Below are positions 1-7,397 of a stretch of DNA of 10,046 nt, piece after piece. The stretch lies in the NCBI GenBank assembly GCA_025351145.1, contig JANXWM010000744.1, forward strand, positions 1 through 10,046. Reading direction: 5' to 3'. The first letter of the stretch is position 1; each line of letters starts with the position of its first letter. The notes beneath the pieces were generated by a model. It was not told where the DNA came from, ran no database searches, and was given only the letters and a program-made list of their open reading frames with translations. Both the position numbers and the translations under genes were made by a program. This DNA comes from Chitinophagaceae bacterium. Lineage in GTDB: Bacteria; Bacteroidota; Bacteroidia; Chitinophagales; Chitinophagaceae.

Positions 1-315
1 TGATAACTGCGCTTTATAGGCAACAGTATCCTTTATAAAAGGAAGAGGGGCTACAGCGGGATTACCATAATTAACATTCAGAATAACTTTAAGTCCGGCA
101 GCTTCATATTGGTCGAACCTGGTAGAAGTTCCATCCCATTCCTGCATTATTATAGTTTGCCTCATGCATTTTGCACCTAACTGGTTAGCCACATCGATAA
201 AATCATTACTGGTGGACTGAATAGAAGAGGGAAAACTAACTGCGGTGCCAAATTGGGTTTGCGATTTACACAATATCGCCAACAATGTAAAAACCGTTAA
301 GAATAGATTTTTCAT
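1..315 (-). CDS. Secreted TIM-barrel glycosidase-like protein, N-terminal part (runs off the left edge)
   Basis: An open frame starts at ATG (complement of 313-315) and runs to the window edge without a stop, giving the first 105 residues. Residues 1 to about 18 form a signal peptide (MKNLFLTVFTLLAILCKS) followed by QTQFG. The remainder aligns throughout with the N-terminus of the complete gene at 898-3540: by hand count about two thirds of residues 17-105 are identical, with shared blocks LGAKC, RQT, WDGTS, LNVNYGNP and DTVAYK. It is therefore a tandem paralogue in the same orientation, downstream of the 880-aa gene. Function is inferred only from that paralogue: an exported protein with a glycoside-hydrolase-like barrel, perhaps also T9SS-dependent, although its C-terminus is not visible. 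A weak -10-like TATCTTTT (complement of 339-346) lies about 24 bp before the start. Whether the full gene is intact cannot be judged. Confidence 0.85.
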   Translation of the reverse strand, partial: MKNLFLTVFTLLAILCKSQTQFGTAVSFPSSIQSTSNDFIDVANQLGAKCMRQTIIMQEWDGTSTRFDQYEAAGLKVILNVNYGNPAVAPLPFIKDTVAYKAQLS

Positions 316-587
316 AATTAAGAATTGGATAAGTTTGAAAAAGATATTTGGATATAGAATATAAATTCAGCAATTTTTTTGCCAAGTAGCTTCTTTCAAT
401 TCAGCCTTAGAATATTTTAACCGGTTTTAATTGCCTTTTTAATTAACAGGCATTTGATTTAATTGATAATAAATATCAGTAGCGATTAGTAAAGCAGGCA
501 GGTTCTTTAATAAAACAATATGTTGTATTTTTTATGGCAAGTTGAAAGCATTAAAAATGGGTATTTTTTTAGCCCAACTGAAGGATC

Positions 588-777
588 TATGATTGAGCTT
601 TACTTGCGTCGCACTCTTGTACTGAAGGAAGAAATTCGGCAGTGCGAAGACCGAAAAAAAATTGAGGTTGCATTACTTTCTGTATGCCAGGCTTTGCTGA
701 CTTTCGCATTTGTTGCTTATTGTTCCGAACGTACAAGTGAGTGACACAACCGGCGATGATAGTAGTAATGCAGTTTG
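588..777. repeat. Dispersed intergenic repeat, copy A
   Basis: Two conserved ends flank a non-conserved interior. The left block at 596-624 matches copy B (3717-3745) at 28 of 29 bases and contains the arm TTGCGTCGCACTCTTGTAC (604-622). The right block at 719-758 matches copy B (3828-3867) at 39 of 40 bases and contains the arm GTACAAGTGAGTGACACAA (731-749). The two arms are imperfect inverted repeats of each other (15 of 19 positions). The right outer flank at 754-777 matches copy D (7493-7516) at 22 of 24 bases, and the left outer flank from 588 (TATGATTGAGCTTTAC) resembles that of copy C. The interior (625-718) does not resemble the interior of copy B. The nature of the element is unknown; a small non-autonomous mobile element or REP-like structure is possible. 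Confidence 0.8.
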
Positions 778-841
778 TAAACAAAGTATATAAATCAAAT
801 AACAGGTAATAAATTGAAGGTCTTTTGTGGAATAGCCGTTT

Positions 842-877
842 AAAAAAAACCTGCCGGTGCTTTATGCGGCAGGTTTT
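842..877 (-). terminator. Intrinsic terminator of the 880-aa gene
   Basis: An 11-bp perfect stem (AAAACCTGCCG at 846-856 with CGGCAGGTTTT at 867-877, 10-nt loop) is followed, reading the minus strand, by a run of eight T (complement of 842-849). It sits about 20 bp past the stop codon at 898 and ends transcription before the left paralogue, so the two paralogues are probably separate units. Confidence 0.9.
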
Positions 878-897
878 AAAAATATCATTTTAAATAT

Positions 898-3540
898 TTA
901 TTCTTTTACCAGTTTCATTGTTCTTTTAAGTCCTTTGCTGTTTTCAATTGTTACAATATATATGCCTGCTGCATAATTGTGAACATCAAGTACAGATTTG
1001 TTTTCACCCTTCACAGTTGTTCCTTGTTTCACCTGTAAAAGCTTTCCTGAAAGATCGGTTATTTTAATGGTATAATTGCTTTCACCGCCCGTATTGAAAA
1101 CAATATAAGCACTTTGCTTTGCAGGGTTGGGGACTGCATATAAGTTAGTAAAAGAATTATTATACGATGATGTTACCACAGCCGCAGAATCTATTCCCCC
1201 ATTTCCTGATAGAAGTTTTGTTATACTGATATCCTGGAATATACCATTAGAAATGCCACAATCGTTTCCGGCTTTTACGGTAACTCTTCCGGCGAAAATA
1301 CCCCAGGTAACTGTTATTGATTCAGTGTTTTGGCCCGAAGTAATTTTTGCGCCATTATTTACAGTCCAGGCATAAGTAAGGCCTTGTATGGCCGGTGAAA
1401 CACTGTACACCAATCCTGTCTTGTTTCTTGAAACGCTTAAAGGCCCGGTAATTGAACCGGGTTTAGCAGGAATTTGACTGATTGTTTTTGTTTGAACAGG
1501 ACTTGAACCACAGGTATTATTTGCCGATACAGTTAGCGAACCGGGGCTAAAAGAAGAAGATGCATTAATGGTTGCAGAAGTGCCATCTGCACTGGAAGAA
1601 ACTATGGTAATACCATCCGGGGCCTTCCATGTATAAGAAGTTGCACTATCCACAGGATTAATTGAATAAACATAATTGCCGTTCCCGCATACGCCTTTAC
1701 TATCTGCATCGGCACCTGTTATTGCAGAAGGTTTAGATGGGCCATCATCTGTGCCATTGGGAACATAAAAGCTTTCAGTTTTGGCACAACCCTTTGTATC
1801 GGCAACTGTGTATGAACGTGTACCGGAATTAACTGTAAACACGCCTGCACCATTGTATGGAAGGGTTCCGCCTGTTGCAGTTACCGTAACCGTTGTAGAT
1901 CCATTTTTACATACGATATTGCTATCTTGAATTACGGTGAAATCTAATTTGTCTGGTTCAATTACAGCATAAGCGGCACTTATTTTACAGCCACCCTGAG
2001 ATGTAACTTCAACATTGTAATTTCCAGGCTTTAGATCAGTTATATCCTCTGTTGCAGATTTGTAAAATGGGTAATCCGGGCTTGTCCAGCTGTAAGTAAA
2101 TGTTCCGCTACCACCTGTTGCAGTTAAATCAACTGCTCCATCATTAATGTTGCCATAGCAGGATATCGGGCTTATATTTCCTGAAAGGGCAGGGCTGCTG
2201 TTAATTATTGTTGCTGTAACAGGCACACTTGTAGCAACAACACCTCCACCGTAAATTGGAATACCGCCTTTGCGAAAACCTAAAGAGCTTGGAACAGCTT
2301 TCACGTATATCAATTTAGTAAAAGACTTTCCATAACCACTTATGGTTAATGTTGAATTATAGGTACTGTCACTGCTTGTTGAAAAATTAAAATCCTGCAA
2401 CGGGCCAATGGTAACATTATTCCCGAGTAGTGATGAGCCCACTAATGTAAAAACTTTGGGAGGAGTTGACCCGCTTAAACAAATAGTATCGAAGCTTGCT
2501 ATTGCCGATGCATATAACCCTGGTTTTGATAAATCTGCGGTTTTGTGTATCATAAAATTCGAAAATGCAATCCCGTTAAGCCTTAGTGTTTTATCGTAGT
2601 TGTGTAAGGCAGAGTCAGGAATAATAAGGTTATCCCCTTCATCACTGTACCAAATTGCATAATCAATACCTGTTTTTTTAAACTCTGTTAACATGGATGT
2701 TACAAGAGAAGGCGAAAGGTTTTTTTGGGCAATTTCATTCGATATAACAGCCTTACCGGTGGTCTTTTTTAAATAGTCAATAATTTCCTGGTAAACTTTT
2801 GGCGTAGCAGTTTTTCCATCACTGTATCCGTTGGCGTTAACTATCTCTGCAATGTGAAAATTTACATAGTCAAGGTTCATGCCTGCAAATGCAGCAATTA
2901 AAGTTTTACATTTATCAACCTTAAGCCCAAGACCTGAATCTTTCTGGGGATGTGTAAGATAATTTGACATGATAGGATTAAAAGTCCGGGTTTTAAAATC
3001 CGCAGCTTCTGCCTTTAATCCCCTGCTTAAATAATCATTGTAAACAAGAATGCATAGTGGCGATGTAAGCAATCCCGCATTGGTAACTTTAAGGCCTTTT
3101 GCATGGCAAATACCAATTGCCGCTTTCAGTTCATTTATATAATCTTCAATTGGCCCGCTGTGATAATCTTCAGTTATTTCTTCATTTTCAATAACCACTA
3201 CTTCAGGGCTATGAATGTCTAAAATTGAAGAAAGCTGCACTTTGTATGCAACAGTATCAGTAGGAAAAGGAATAGGTGCCACAACCGGGTTGCCATAATT
3301 AACATTGAGTAAAATTTTATAGCCTGCAGATCTAAACTGGTCGTACCTGTTAGATGTTCCGTCCCAACCATTCATTACCAAAGTTTGCCTTACACATTTT
3401 GCTCCCAACTCATTGGTAACATCAATAATGTTGCTGCTTGTATTTGACGAATCGGGAAAGCTAACGAGAACCCCAAACTGTGTTTGGGATTTAGCACATA
3501 GAGATAATAATACCGAGATAGTTATTACTACGGTCTTCAT
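898..3540 (-). CDS. Secreted multidomain protein: GH-A-like barrel, SprB/PKD-like repeats, T9SS sorting domain
   Basis: This 880-residue protein starts with a signal peptide (about residues 1-18). Residues ~22-330 look like a clan GH-A type TIM barrel: IENEE (N119-E120) fits the acid/base position after strand 4, and ISNEIA (N268-E269), 149 residues later, fits the nucleophile after strand 7, followed by AIWYSDEG (295-302). No specific GH family is recognised. Residues ~360-445 may be a beta-sandwich. Residues ~456-530 (CYGNINDGAVDLTATGGSG and the segment after it) are a SprB-type repeat, with a second related unit at ~540-595. Two PKD/Ig-like domains follow (~601-690 and ~691-770), each opening with a P-x-K-P-x-x-I-T-G motif. 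Residues ~798-880 are a type A T9SS C-terminal sorting domain (VPNPAKQSAYIVF ... DLSGK ... AAGIYIVTI ... KLVKE). Inference: exported by the Por/T9SS machinery to the cell surface or medium, possibly acting on a polysaccharide. Its tandem paralogue lies downstream at 1-315. Substrate unknown. Confidence 0.9.
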   Translation of the reverse strand: MKTVVITISVLLSLCAKSQTQFGVLVSFPDSSNTSSNIIDVTNELGAKCVRQTLVMNGWDGTSNRYDQFRSAGYKILLNVNYGNPVVAPIPFPTDTVAYKVQLSSILDIHSPEVVVIENEEITEDYHSGPIEDYINELKAAIGICHAKGLKVTNAGLLTSPLCILVYNDYLSRGLKAEAADFKTRTFNPIMSNYLTHPQKDSGLGLKVDKCKTLIAAFAGMNLDYVNFHIAEIVNANGYSDGKTATPKVYQEIIDYLKKTTGKAVISNEIAQKNLSPSLVTSMLTEFKKTGIDYAIWYSDEGDNLIIPDSALHNYDKTLRLNGIAFSNFMIHKTADLSKPGLYASAIASFDTICLSGSTPPKVFTLVGSSLLGNNVTIGPLQDFNFSTSSDSTYNSTLTISGYGKSFTKLIYVKAVPSSLGFRKGGIPIYGGGVVATSVPVTATIINSSPALSGNISPISCYGNINDGAVDLTATGGSGTFTYSWTSPDYPFYKSATEDITDLKPGNYNVEVTSQGGCKISAAYAVIEPDKLDFTVIQDSNIVCKNGSTTVTVTATGGTLPYNGAGVFTVNSGTRSYTVADTKGCAKTESFYVPNGTDDGPSKPSAITGADADSKGVCGNGNYVYSINPVDSATSYTWKAPDGITIVSSSADGTSATINASSSFSPGSLTVSANNTCGSSPVQTKTISQIPAKPGSITGPLSVSRNKTGLVYSVSPAIQGLTYAWTVNNGAKITSGQNTESITVTWGIFAGRVTVKAGNDCGISNGIFQDISITKLLSGNGGIDSAAVVTSSYNNSFTNLYAVPNPAKQSAYIVFNTGGESNYTIKITDLSGKLLQVKQGTTVKGENKSVLDVHNYAAGIYIVTIENSKGLKRTMKLVKE

Positions 3541-3716
3541 ATTAAATGGATTGGGTGGGATTAATTTTTTTTAATAACAAACACATATTACGCATTAATT
3601 CAGCGAGGGTAATTTTTTAGCTGCCTGCTTAAGTATATTTTAATATGTATTAAAAGATAATTTAATGTCAGCTTATATATAACTCATTTTTTAACCAAAC
3701 TAAGTATCAGCTATTA

Positions 3717-3867
3717 AGCTTTACTTGCGTCGCACTCTTTTACTGCAGCAATGGTTTCAGCTGCAGGCTTATGGCTTACATCCTTTATTTCTACGCAGCT
3801 TTTTTTCGTTGGTGGGAATAGTTGATAATTGTTCCGAACGTACAAGTGAGTGACACAACAGGCGATG
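3717..3867. repeat. Dispersed intergenic repeat, copy B
   Basis: It has the same orientation and end blocks as copy A: left block 3717-3745 (28/29 identical; arm 3725-3743 has TTTTAC in place of TTGTAC) and right block 3828-3867 (39/40 identical; arm 3840-3858). The interior, 3746-3827, is unrelated to that of copy A. A small separate hairpin (CTGCAGC at 3743-3749 with GCTGCAG at 3760-3766) begins at the edge of the left arm. The conserved 24-bp right outer flank seen in copies A and D is lost after GGCGATG. Like copy A, it lies on the promoter side of one of the two paralogous genes. Confidence 0.8.
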
Positions 3868-3922
3868 CCAAATGTACCAATGCCCGTACCAAAATAATCT
3901 CTCCTGTTTCCTTCAAATGCAA

Positions 3923-3930
3923 TAGGTTTG
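3923..3930 (+). promoter_or_regulatory. Bacteroidota -7 element of the PfkB-family gene
   Basis: TAGGTTTG matches the Bacteroidota primary-sigma -7 consensus TAnnTTTG at all six defined positions. A start site about 5-8 bases downstream would give a leader of roughly 18-20 nt to the ATG at 3955. No clear TTTG is seen at the -33 position, which lowers confidence. Confidence 0.5.
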
Positions 3931-3954
3931 CCGCCGTTAAAAAAACAGAAAAAT

Positions 3955-4878
3955 ATGTCTTTAGTTGTAGTTGGCACCATGGCCTTTGATGCTATTGAAA
4001 CACCTTTTGGTAAAGAGGATAAAATTATTGGCGGCTCTGCAACTTATGTTGCTTACACCGCAAGCAACTTTGTAAAAGATGTAAAGCAGGTATCAATTGT
4101 AGGTTACGATTTTCCGCAGGAAGAACTGGACCAGCTTGCAGCCCGTGGTGTAAACCTGGAAGGCGTAGAAGTTATCCCTGATAAAAAATCGTTTTTCTGG
4201 AGCGGCAAATATCACATGGATATGAACACACGTGATACATTGATAACCGATTTAAATGTACTTGCAGATTTTAACCCGGTAATTCCCGAAAGCTACCAGG
4301 GTGCCGAATTTTTAATGCTTGGTAACCTTATGCCGGCCCTGCAAAAAAGTGTAATTCAGCAAATGAAAATAAGGCCGAAACTCATTGTACTCGATACAAT
4401 GAATTTCTGGATGGAAGTAGCTCTTGAAGATTTAAAAGAAGTACTTACCATGATTGATGTTTTAATGGTAAACGACAGTGAGGCAAGACAGTTAACAGGC
4501 GAATTTTCGTTGGTAAAAGCAGCCAATAAAATATTAACCATGGGCCCCAAATACCTTATCATTAAAAAGGGTGAACATGGTGCATTGCTTTTTCATAACA
4601 ACAAAGTTTTCTTTGCACCGGCGCTTCCTTTAGAAGATGTATTTGACCCCACCGGGGCAGGTGATACTTTTGCCGGGGGCTTTATAGGGCACCTTGCAAA
4701 AACCAGGAACATTTCTTTTGAAAACATGAAAACAGCTATTATCGTTGGCAGTGCCATGGCGAGTTTTTGTGTAGAAAAATTTGGCGCTACGCGTTTAAAA
4801 GAAATTACCAAAGCCGACATAGATACAAGGCTGCAGGAGTTTGTGCAGCTGGTAAACTTTGATATTGCATTGGTATAG
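3955..4878 (+). CDS. PfkB-family (ribokinase-like) carbohydrate or nucleoside kinase
   Basis: From ATG 3955 the protein has 307 residues, normal for the ribokinase/PfkB family, which transfers phosphate from ATP to a sugar or nucleoside hydroxyl in the cytoplasm. Visible motifs are the N-terminal strand MSLVVVGTMAFDAI, the substrate-side glycine motif GGSATYVAY (26-34), the NDSEA motif (173-177), KKGEHGALLF (204-213) and the C-terminal PfkB signature DPTGAGDTFAGGF (231-243), with D237 as expected catalytic base and GAG as anion hole. The substrate cannot be read from the sequence. An upstream in-frame TTG at 3928 would add nine residues but overlaps the predicted -7 box, so ATG 3955 is preferred. 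The gene has its own terminator and looks monocistronic. Confidence 0.92.
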   Translation: MSLVVVGTMAFDAIETPFGKEDKIIGGSATYVAYTASNFVKDVKQVSIVGYDFPQEELDQLAARGVNLEGVEVIPDKKSFFWSGKYHMDMNTRDTLITDLNVLADFNPVIPESYQGAEFLMLGNLMPALQKSVIQQMKIRPKLIVLDTMNFWMEVALEDLKEVLTMIDVLMVNDSEARQLTGEFSLVKAANKILTMGPKYLIIKKGEHGALLFHNNKVFFAPALPLEDVFDPTGAGDTFAGGFIGHLAKTRNISFENMKTAIIVGSAMASFCVEKFGATRLKEITKADIDTRLQEFVQLVNFDIALV

Positions 4879-4911
4879 CCTTTTATACATGCAGAATGTT
4901 ACTCATCATAT

Positions 4912-4940
4912 AAAACTTCTCACTGCGGGAAGTTTTTTTA
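4912..4940 (+). terminator. Intrinsic terminator after the PfkB-family gene
   Basis: AAAACTTC (4912-4919) pairs with GAAGTTTT (4929-4936) around a 9-nt loop, and the T-run extends to 4939. It lies 34 bp past the kinase stop codon and 30 bp before the next start, so the peptidase gene probably has its own promoter. Confidence 0.75.
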
Positions 4941-4969
4941 TTTTCACCTCCTAATTAAAAGTCAGCATT

Positions 4970-7015
4970 ATGAAAAGAAACGAATTGGCTATAGCTGGAT
5001 TTATCCTGCTTTCATTAGCTGTATGTTCATGCAATACATCAACCAAAACGACAACGGGAAAAGAAAAAGAATTCCTTGATCTTACGGCAATGGATTCCTC
5101 TGCAAAAGCAGGCGATAATTTCTTTGAGTTTGTAAATGGAGGCTGGATCAAAAAGGCTGTGATACCGCCCACCGAATCTGAAGTCGGAACATTCCTCGAT
5201 TTGTATAACAGCACACTCGATCACCAGAAAGATATTCTGGATGAAGTTTCAAAACAAAATAATGCAGCAGGCAGCCTTGAACAAAAAGTAGGTGACTTTT
5301 ATGCTTCGGGCATGGATTCTGCCACGATCGAAAAATTGGGATACGATCCTGTAAAACCTTACCTGCAAAAAATAGAAGCGATTACAGATGTTAATGGTAT
5401 TATGCAGTTTGTGGCTGAGCAGCAAACAATGAACAATAACCTGCTCTTTGGTTTTGGTATAGGCCCGGATGATAAAAACAGTTCAATGAATATTGCCGGC
5501 TTTTACCAGGGTGGTCTGGGTTTGCCCGAACGTGATTATTATTTTAATACAGATGCAGCAACCAAAGTTGTAGTAGCTGCTTATCAAACTTACATACAAA
5601 AAATATTTACCCTAACCGGGGATGATTCTGCAACAGCAGCTAAAAAAATGCAGGCTTTGTATGTACTCGAAAAACAGTTTGCAACAAGTCATAAAACCAA
5701 TGTGCAGTTGCGCGACCCCCAAAGCAATTACAATAAAATGTCGGTACCCGAACTTGATAAAAGAATGCCCGCATTCGGGTGGGTTTCGTTAATGAATACG
5801 CTTGGTGTAAAGACAGATTCTGTAAATGTTGGCCAGCCCGCATTTTATGCAAAAGTTAATGAATTACTCAAAACAACCCCACTTGATACATGGAAAACGT
5901 ACCTGCGCTTTCATGTATTGAACGATGCAGCCGGGGCATTAAGCAGCGCTTTTGTAAATGCACGTTTCGATTATGTAGGTAAAGCATTAAACGGCCAGCA
6001 GGAAATAAAAACACGATGGAAACGAATGGTATCAAACACCGATAACAACCTCGGCGATGCATTCGGCCAGCTCTATGTAAAAAAATATTTTACTGAGGAT
6101 GCAAAGAAACGCATGCTCGAATTGGTGAATAACCTGCAGGTTGCTTTTGAAGCAAGAATAAATAAACTCGACTGGATGAGTGACGGTACCAAAAAAATTG
6201 CTGTTGATAAATTGCATGCATTCTTAAAACAAATTGGTTATACTGATAAGTGGCGGGATTACAGCAAGGTAACCATCGATAAAGGCAGGTATTTCGATAA
6301 CCTTATTTCCTGCTCAAAAAATGATTATCAGTACCAGTTAAGCAAAGTGGGCAAGCCTGTTGACAGAACAGAATGGGATATGACGCCGCCAACCATCAAT
6401 GCGGGCTATTATCCTAACTTTAATAAGATTGTTTTCCCTGCCGGTATTTTGCAGTTCCCATTCTTCGATCCGGAAGCAGATGATGCAATTAATTACGGAG
6501 GAATTGGTATGGTAATAGGCCACGAAATGACGCATGGTTTTGATGACCAGGGCGCTCAGTACGATAAAGATGGGAACCTTAAAAACTGGTGGAGCACGAA
6601 CGACAGTTTAAAGTTTGTAGCAAAATCAAAACAGGTTATTGATCTGTATAACTCATTTGTTGTATTAGATTCTGTTCACATAAACGGCTCGCTTACAACA
6701 GGCGAAAACATGGCCGATATTGGTGGCATCAACATTGCCTACGACGCATTTAAAATAACGAAGCAGGGCCAGGATACTACCCGCATAGATGGCTATACAC
6801 CCGATCAGCGTTTCTTTTTATCCTTCGCACAAATTTGGAGAAGCAAAGAAAAAGATGAGTATGCCCGCATGTTAATCAACGTAGACCCACACTCGCCGGC
6901 TATGTACCGCGTAAACGGTCCGCTCATGAACTTTGCTCCATTTTATACCGCATTCAATATTAAAGAAGGCGATAAAATGTTTGTACCCGCAGATAAACGC
7001 ATAAAAATCTGGTAA
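4970..7015 (+). CDS. M13 family (neprilysin/PepO-type) zinc metallopeptidase, lipoprotein
   Basis: The 681-residue product has a lipoprotein signal (MKRNELAIAGFILLSLAVCSC) with two possible lipidated cysteines, C19 or C21. It should therefore sit in an envelope membrane facing the periplasm or outside. The M13 hallmarks are in order: INAGYYPNFNKIVFPAGILQ upstream of the active site, the zinc motif HEMTH (H518, E519, H522) followed by GFDDQG, the third ligand motif ENMADIGG (E579, D583), and DPHSPAMYRVNG (H641, R647), which corresponds to the substrate-binding and transition-state His/Arg region of neprilysin. It ends in the family-typical Trp (KIW). The N-terminal M13 domain covers about residues 35-420. 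Length fits bacterial M13 enzymes, and no catalytic residue is missing. The role is cleavage of small peptides; the physiological substrate is unknown. The gene is flanked by terminators on both sides, so it is probably transcribed alone. Confidence 0.96.
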   Translation: MKRNELAIAGFILLSLAVCSCNTSTKTTTGKEKEFLDLTAMDSSAKAGDNFFEFVNGGWIKKAVIPPTESEVGTFLDLYNSTLDHQKDILDEVSKQNNAAGSLEQKVGDFYASGMDSATIEKLGYDPVKPYLQKIEAITDVNGIMQFVAEQQTMNNNLLFGFGIGPDDKNSSMNIAGFYQGGLGLPERDYYFNTDAATKVVVAAYQTYIQKIFTLTGDDSATAAKKMQALYVLEKQFATSHKTNVQLRDPQSNYNKMSVPELDKRMPAFGWVSLMNTLGVKTDSVNVGQPAFYAKVNELLKTTPLDTWKTYLRFHVLNDAAGALSSAFVNARFDYVGKALNGQQEIKTRWKRMVSNTDNNLGDAFGQLYVKKYFTEDAKKRMLELVNNLQVAFEARINKLDWMSDGTKKIAVDKLHAFLKQIGYTDKWRDYSKVTIDKGRYFDNLISCSKNDYQYQLSKVGKPVDRTEWDMTPPTINAGYYPNFNKIVFPAGILQFPFFDPEADDAINYGGIGMVIGHEMTHGFDDQGAQYDKDGNLKNWWSTNDSLKFVAKSKQVIDLYNSFVVLDSVHINGSLTTGENMADIGGINIAYDAFKITKQGQDTTRIDGYTPDQRFFLSFAQIWRSKEKDEYARMLINVDPHSPAMYRVNGPLMNFAPFYTAFNIKEGDKMFVPADKRIKIW

Positions 7016-7037
7016 TAAAAATTTGAAAATATTTTTT

Positions 7038-7079
7038 AAAGAAAAGCATCAGCAAAAAAGTTGGTGCTTTTCTTTTTTT
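7038..7079 (+). terminator. Intrinsic terminator after the M13 peptidase
   Basis: AAAGAAAAGCATC (7038-7050) pairs with GGTGCTTTTCTTT (7063-7075) over 13 positions with one G-T wobble, with a 12-nt loop and a run of seven T at 7073-7079. It starts 22 bp past the stop codon. Confidence 0.9.
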
Positions 7080-7097
7080 ATTGGCCAGGCAGCAGAT

Positions 7098-7134
7098 TAT
7101 GAATTGAACTTTTGTTGCGTCGCACTCTTGTACG
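7098..7134. repeat. Dispersed intergenic repeat, left arm C
   Basis: TTGCGTCGCACTCTTGTAC (7115-7133) is identical to the left arm of copy A, and the preceding TATGAATTGAACTTTTG (from 7098) resembles copy A's left flank. Arm plus following G (7115-7134) is the exact reverse complement of 7469-7488 in arm D. A nearer fragment, GAACGTAC at 7195-7202, could instead be the remnant of a decayed right arm. Confidence 0.75.
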
Positions 7135-7234
7135 GTCATAACTTTATTCAGCACTTCCAGTGCAGCAACCATATTGTTAGGTAGGCATTGCTAATGAACG
7201 TACGCTTATAATTTTCGGCAACCGTATAAAAATT

Positions 7235-7266
7235 TTTGGTACAGATTTTTTTCGTTGTTATTTTCG
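7235..7266 (+). promoter_or_regulatory. Candidate Bacteroidota promoter of the mini-gene
   Basis: TTTG at 7235-7238 (-33 element) is followed after exactly 20 bp by TATTTTCG at 7259-7266, which matches the TAnnTTTG consensus except for one base. Spacing fits the Bacteroidota primary promoter. Transcription would begin around 7271-7274, at or just before an ATG at 7274. Confidence 0.5.
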
Positions 7267-7273
7267 CGGCGCA

Positions 7274-7339
7274 ATGAACAAAACAATGAAACATACAAAA
7301 CATACAAAGAAACATTTCTCAACAGGGGAAGCTGCGTAA
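7274..7339 (+). CDS. Candidate 21-residue Lys/His-rich micropeptide
   Basis: An ATG at 7274, with a second in-frame ATG four codons later at 7286, opens 21 codons ending in TAA at 7337-7339. The peptide is strongly basic: repeated KHT / KH units, then KKHFSTGEAA at the C-terminus, with no hydrophobic segment or signal peptide. What supports it is context, not homology: a spaced promoter ends about 7 bp before the ATG, which implies a leaderless or near-leaderless message, and a strong terminator follows 25 bp after the stop with no other gene in the unit. The unit lies between the perfectly inverted repeat arms C and D. I do not recognise the peptide. Alternatively the transcript could be a small non-coding RNA of about 125 nt, with the ORF arising by chance. 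Confidence 0.35.
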   Translation: MNKTMKHTKHTKKHFSTGEAA

Positions 7340-7364
7340 CGTTCATGTATGATAAACATAACTA

Positions 7365-7397
7365 AAAGCCTTCCTTTAAACAGGAAGGTTTTTTTTT
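7365..7397 (+). terminator. Orphan intrinsic terminator of the mini-gene
   Basis: AAAGCCTTCCT (7365-7375) pairs with AGGAAGGTTTT (7382-7392) with one G-T wobble around a 6-nt loop, followed by nine T at 7389-7397. The peptidase terminator at 7038-7079 already ends the upstream gene, so this second strong plus-strand terminator implies an independent transcript arising between about 7080 and 7365. Confidence 0.8.

Larger units (their letters stand above)
316..897. other. Intergenic region between the tandem paralogues
   Basis: This 582-bp AT-rich gap has no convincing protein gene. It contains the 5' region of the left paralogue (316 to about 480), repeat copy A (588-777) and the terminator of the 880-aa gene (842-877). 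The stretch ATAAATTCAGC at 361-371 and the T-rich DNA near 411-430 resemble ATTAATTCAGC at 3594-3604 and 3634-3655 upstream of the other paralogue, so the two upstream regions may share ancestry. Confidence 0.6.
3541..3954. other. Divergent intergenic region
   Basis: This 414-bp gap separates the divergent 880-aa gene and PfkB-family gene. It is AT-rich near the minus-strand gene (3541-3710), where I see no convincing TTTG/TAnnTTTG promoter pair. It then holds repeat copy B (3717-3867) and the likely promoter of the kinase gene (3923-3930). An open frame across the repeat on the minus strand is treated as spurious. Confidence 0.6.

Noticed and set aside
425..455. TGCCT ... AGGCA inverted repeat upstream of the left paralogue.
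   Set aside because: The stem is only 5 bp and has no T-run on either strand, so it is probably chance in AT-rich DNA.
588..777. Repeat copies as integron attC sites.
   Set aside because: The imperfect paired arms with variable middles are reminiscent of attC, but the expected RYYYAAC/GTTRRRY core sites are not seen, no integrase is present, and the intervening genes are not cassette-like.
520..784. Short open frames on both strands through repeat copy A (74 aa plus, 65 aa minus).
   Set aside because: They coincide with the repeat blocks, lack domain features, and their similarity to frames in copy B is explained by the conserved DNA ends.
3928..3954. TTG at 3928 as the start of the PfkB-family kinase.
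   Set aside because: It lies inside a consensus -7 promoter box, and the added residues (MPPLKKQKN) do not fit the start of the family's first beta strand, which begins at MSLVVVG.
3714..3980. Minus-strand 88-aa frame across copy B and the start of the kinase gene.
   Set aside because: It overlaps the kinase promoter and N-terminus in antisense and is built from repeat DNA.
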